From positions 53,298,753-53,362,752 of the forward strand of contig NC_090281.1 of NCBI RefSeq assembly GCF_037392515.1: DNA of 64,000 bases, in the 5' to 3' direction. The notes beneath the pieces were generated by a model. It was not told the origin of the DNA. It did not search any database and saw nothing but the letters and a program-made list of their open reading frames with translations. Source of the DNA: Haliotis asinina. Taxonomy: Eukaryota > Mollusca > Gastropoda > Lepetellida > Haliotidae. The position numbers were made by a program, and so were the translations under genes. Shown in pieces: positions 60,799 to 64,000 of the stretch (positions within the stretch are counted from its first letter, which is position 1; each line of letters begins with the position of its first letter).

Positions 60799-61110
60799 CA
60801 TTTAGAGTTGTAAATATGTATTTGTAACTCTAGTGTGCATTAATTACAATTTTGGCAATGAACCTGTAAAGAATATCAACCCTACACATGAGTCTCACTA
60901 ACCAATTCAGACAATAACCCACTTTTCAGGCGATCCAAATGTTCTCATGTGAAAGTGAAAAGAGACACTACAGGCAACTCATTAAGAGTTGTATATTTCT
61001 ATTTGAAACTTCAGTGTAAATTGCATTTAGAATTGTAAAATAGAAATTTGAAACTTCAATGTATATTTCATTTAGAATTGTAAGTATGCATATGAAGCTT
61101 TGGTATGACA
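60799..61110. repeat. diverged 45-50-bp tandem units around repeat C
   Basis: Units like CATTTAGAATTGTAAATATG then TATTTGAAACTTCAGTGTA, three to four times, interrupted by the repeat C copy at 60,853. Confidence 0.6.
60853..60965. repeat. dispersed repeat C, copy 3
   Basis: TTGGCAATGAACCTGTAAAG, GAGTCTCACTAACCAATTCA, CAGGCGATCCAAATGTTCTC; truncated compared with copy 2. Confidence 0.75.
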
Positions 61111-61689
61111 TATAGACGTATAGATAGATATTTGGATCTTCTATGTGTACAATCTACCCATATCATGCATTCATTGCTGTCAAATCCAGTTGAGAATGCC
61201 ATTTTCAAATTAAAGACCAAAATCTCAATATACTGTGAGATGATACATCACCAAATTACAAATCTAAGTATTTATATGAAGTTCCTCCGTGCAAAGGTAA
61301 GGAAATCCTCGCGGACATCAGCCACTTGAGCAAGTCTTGTCTCGAAACATGACTTTTTGACAGCAATCCAATTCCAGCGCCTTCCAAATCTTTGCATATG
61401 CTAAATCTCAGCTTACGTAGGACACTTCTTAGTGTAGGTATTATTCACCACAAACTACAGTTACACGGCTTAGTCCTGTTGTCCACTGGTGGCAGGGACT
61501 TATATGTGTATGTGCCAATCACTGCCGGATATTTCACAGCTGGGTACACAGTGAAGCAAACACAGCCGTAGGGGTACTAATGGGGAACCACATAACATAG
61601 TGATTCATCAACTGTTTTATGTAATTCATTGACTAAGTGTACCGTGGTTGACCGTTGATTCATTCCGCGTTCAGTTTGTTGTCAGTGTA

Positions 61690-61998
61690 CTGAGTGAGTG
61701 AGTGGGTGAGTGAGTGAGTGTTTGGTTCAGTGAGTGAGTGGTTGAGTGTTTCGTCTAGTGAATGAATGAGTGTTTGGCTGAGTGGTTGAGTGAGTGAGTG
61801 TTTGGTTGAGTGAGTAAGTGAATGAGTGTTTGGTTGAGTGGGTGAGTGTTAGGCTGAGTGAGAGAGCGTTCGGTTGGTTGAATGAGTGAGTGGTTGAGTG
61901 AGTGAGTGTTTGGTTGGTTGAGTGAGTGAGTGTTTGGCGGTTTGAGTGAGTGAGTGGGTGTTTGGCAGAGTGGTTGAGTGAGTGAATGAGTGATTGAG
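61690..61998. repeat. GAGT-based minisatellite
   Basis: Impure units GAGTGAGTGAGTGTTTGGTT and variants (GGTTGAGTGAGTGAATGAGT). It is related to the GAGT tails of the SINE families and may have grown from one. Confidence 0.85.
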
Positions 61999-61999
61999 T

Positions 62000-62852
62000 G
62001 TCGTATAACGCTTGACTCGGTATTATGAAAGCTGTATTCTGGCGGCATGTAACGAATCTGCACCAGACAAACTAAGAAATATAGGCATGAAACCGTCCAC
62101 TGCTCGGAAAAAAATGACAAATCTGATCCCCGTGGCCCAGTTACTCTTCTTTTTTCAAGTAAAGAGCACTGCGAACTAAGAGAAAAAACCTATTTTGCTT
62201 GTGAAGGAACCGAAAAAGAACAGTAATTCTGTCAAAGGTTGAAAGATACAGGATATACTATATCCTTCTGGTAATTTTTGATATTCAGCAACGTGGGACT
62301 TTTGCTCGTTTTCGTCGTAGAAAACATATGGGCTTATTGTAATCATTCATTATTTGCTATGAAATTTCGAATGTATTTTTCTAATTTCGAAGATTTCAAA
62401 ACTATTGTATAGTTTGTGGTCCTGGTTTCAGTTATTTTCTCAGTATTCTGAGAATCTTAATAACCGATCTTGAAAATACCGAAAAAAATTTACCCTTTTG
62501 TGTACATTAAGAAAAAAAATTAAAAGATGAATGAAGAATGAAGGAAAATGCTCGTTATATCGATTTAAGGAAATGTGGAATTTACGGAAAGCTTAAGTGA
62601 AGTCAAAGCTATTTACATTTCTATAGTGGATGTATCATACATTAATATACTTTCTAAACTACAGGAAGGCAACTATACATGGTTGCTTTTACATGTTCAG
62701 CAACTATTTTCCCAATTCATGTCCGGCGACAATTTGAATCTTAAGCAAATAAGTGGCATAAATCCAGACCCAAGGGTAATGAGATTACTAGTGTAGTAGT
62801 ACTGACCCCCAGTGCTTAACGAGGGGTATTAATGGCGGGCAAGACCAGTGAA
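62000..62852. other. no gene seen
   Basis: AT-rich flank of the GAGT array without recognised repeats or genes. Confidence 0.4.
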
Positions 62853-63052
62853 AATCCGGACTAGAATTGGTCTTCAGGAACCCATGATTATCGTAAGAGA
62901 CGACTAACGGGATCGGGTGGCAAGGCTCGCTGACTTGGTTGACACATGTGGCCGTGTCCCGATCGATGCTCATGATGCTGATCATTGGATTGTCTGGTCC
63001 AGATTCGATTATTTAGAAATAACTGGAGTGTTGCTGATTGCGGCGTTAAAAC
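62853..63052 (+). repeat. SINE-like repeat A, plus-strand copy
   Basis: AATCCGGACTAGAATTGGTC, TATCGTAAGAGACGACTAAC, GGCTCGCTGACTTGGTTGAC, TGGTCCAGATTCGATTATTT, ending TTGCGGCGTTAAAAC. Confidence 0.8.
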
Positions 63053-63331
63053 AAGAAACCAATCCACAATTGGCGGGCAAATTGGCACTGCAGGCGATCA
63101 TTATAACGTATCCAAATTGATGTTGTTTCGTCATCAACTTTGCGAAAGCGTCTCACTGCACGGAAATTTGTCTAATTCTGAGCTGATCAAGCAGTGTTAG
63201 TTATATAATGTTTGCTCCACCTAATTTTCGACTATTCGGCACGAGTGTAACTTCTAGATATGCGCATTTTTGGTTAGCCGTCTTGTGATGTTGAAGTCAG
63301 ATCATTCATTGTGTACCATCTTTCTCTACAG

Positions 63332-63601
63332 AAAGGAACTATGCTTGAAGCTTCGACAACCAGTTGATTGCTGGAGCATACTGTGCCATGCCAAGGGTGC
63401 TGAACAGTCTTCCGGAACAGCCCGTTCTCAGGTCCGAGAAAGCACGAGATTTGGAAAAATGGGTTGAGAGCGTGTCCTCAGCAGTCAGCGTGGCAACTGT
63501 AGATGTTGAAATGGCGGACAAGACGGTGCACGGAGCTCTCACTCAACCCGTATTGGAAGTAGTAAAACCTGAAGTTACGGTCTCACCGGACTATGAGGAT
63601 G
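63332..63601 (+). CDS. putative first coding exon of an unrecognised gene
   Basis: Bounded by a good acceptor (TTTCTCTACAG|AAAGG) and a donor (GAGGATG|GTAATT). An ATG at 63388 follows an in-frame stop and opens MPRVLNSLPEQPVLRSEKAR then DLEKWVESVSSAVSVATVDV to SPDYEDG, about 71 codons. It is more GC-rich than its flanks and has an amphipathic helix-like EKARDLEKWVESVSSAV. No family recognised; the rest of the gene would lie beyond the right edge. Confidence 0.4.
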
Positions 63602-63799
63602 GTAATTATTACATTCAAATATATATGAACTAAACGTTTATAACGAATACGGTTGTAACGAACTGACAGATATATCGAACTGTTTCTTTTGACCCGCCGA
63701 TTGCTCCATAGTACACTCGAAATGCATGTTAGGGACTACGCCTATAAATACTAAGATTAGCTGTCTCTTAAAGACACCTCAGTTCATTGTACCGTATTT

Positions 63800-63922
63800 C
63801 ACAGTCAAAGAGTTCGCTAGGTCGAGCACACGAGTTCGAGTCTCTACACATGTATAGTATGTGATGCTAATTTCAAGAGTCCCCTGTCGTCATATAGCTC
63901 AGATATTGATAGCAGCGGAGTA
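63800..63922 (+). repeat. tRNA-derived SINE (repeat B), strongly diverged
   Basis: CACGAGTTCGAGTCTCTACA (box B), ATAGTATGTGATGCTAATTT, GAGTCCCCTGTCGTCATATA, ATTGATAGCAGCGGAGTA follow the order of the full-length copy at 2.35 kb. Confidence 0.6.
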
Positions 63923-64000
63923 CTCTCCTTCACTGAATATTGAGTTCCGGCCTCCACTACGACACAGCGTACAACACAATTAAAGCAGTTTCTTCAGTAA

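Noticed and set aside
61755-62120. 121-codon minus-strand frame rich in THSLNQ
   Set aside because: Translation of the GAGT minisatellite.

Overview
The window looks like animal nuclear DNA, most likely from a gastropod mollusc and probably an abalone (Haliotis). The evidence is AT-rich sequence, small exons split by 0.5-3 kb introns, GT-AG splice sites, animal-type genes (ABCE1, the ciliary factor DNAAF6, an intronless heat-shock HSP70), and many copies of two short interspersed repeats whose (GAGT)n / TTTAGTTTTACGCCGC tail I associate with abalone sequences. The genus is an inference from memory, not from a search.

Layout. 1-10 kb: repeat-rich, no intact gene; many SINE-like copies, a decayed Tc1 transposon (about 6.7-7.5 kb), a 28-bp tandem array and a short stretch resembling ABCE1 exon 8. 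10.3-25.4 kb, minus strand: a complete ABCE1 gene in 15 coding exons (609 codons plus stop); every junction joins in phase and both ATPase halves and the Fe-S domain are intact. 26.0-28.2 kb: two divergent, inverted copies of a roughly 400-bp sequence whose conserved blocks flank hairpins that differ in sequence but not in position; this is the most unusual structure in the window. 28.2-34.3 kb: no recognised gene; a 34-bp minisatellite and SINEs. 34.36-39.71 kb, minus strand: DNAAF6 (PIH1D3) in six coding exons, with a candidate 5' noncoding exon and promoter near 41.3-41.5 kb. 43.76-47.03 kb, plus strand: intronless HSP70 with heat-shock elements, an NF-I-type palindrome, a TATA box and a poly(A) signal.

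47-64 kb: no intact gene. It holds two Tc1-type DNA transposons with recognisable terminal inverted repeats and TA target duplications (50,520-51,813 and 52,021-53,519), both broken, plus SINE copies, a 50-bp tandem array, long microsatellites and, at the right edge, one plausible exon of an unrecognised plus-strand gene.

The three genes do not form a pathway: ABCE1 recycles ribosomes, DNAAF6 helps assemble ciliary dynein arms, and HSP70 is a stress chaperone. DNAAF6 and HSP70 both belong to protein-folding biology, but their adjacency may be chance. I saw no retroviral, LTR or Polinton-like sequence, no CRISPR array and no convincing functional tRNA or rRNA gene.
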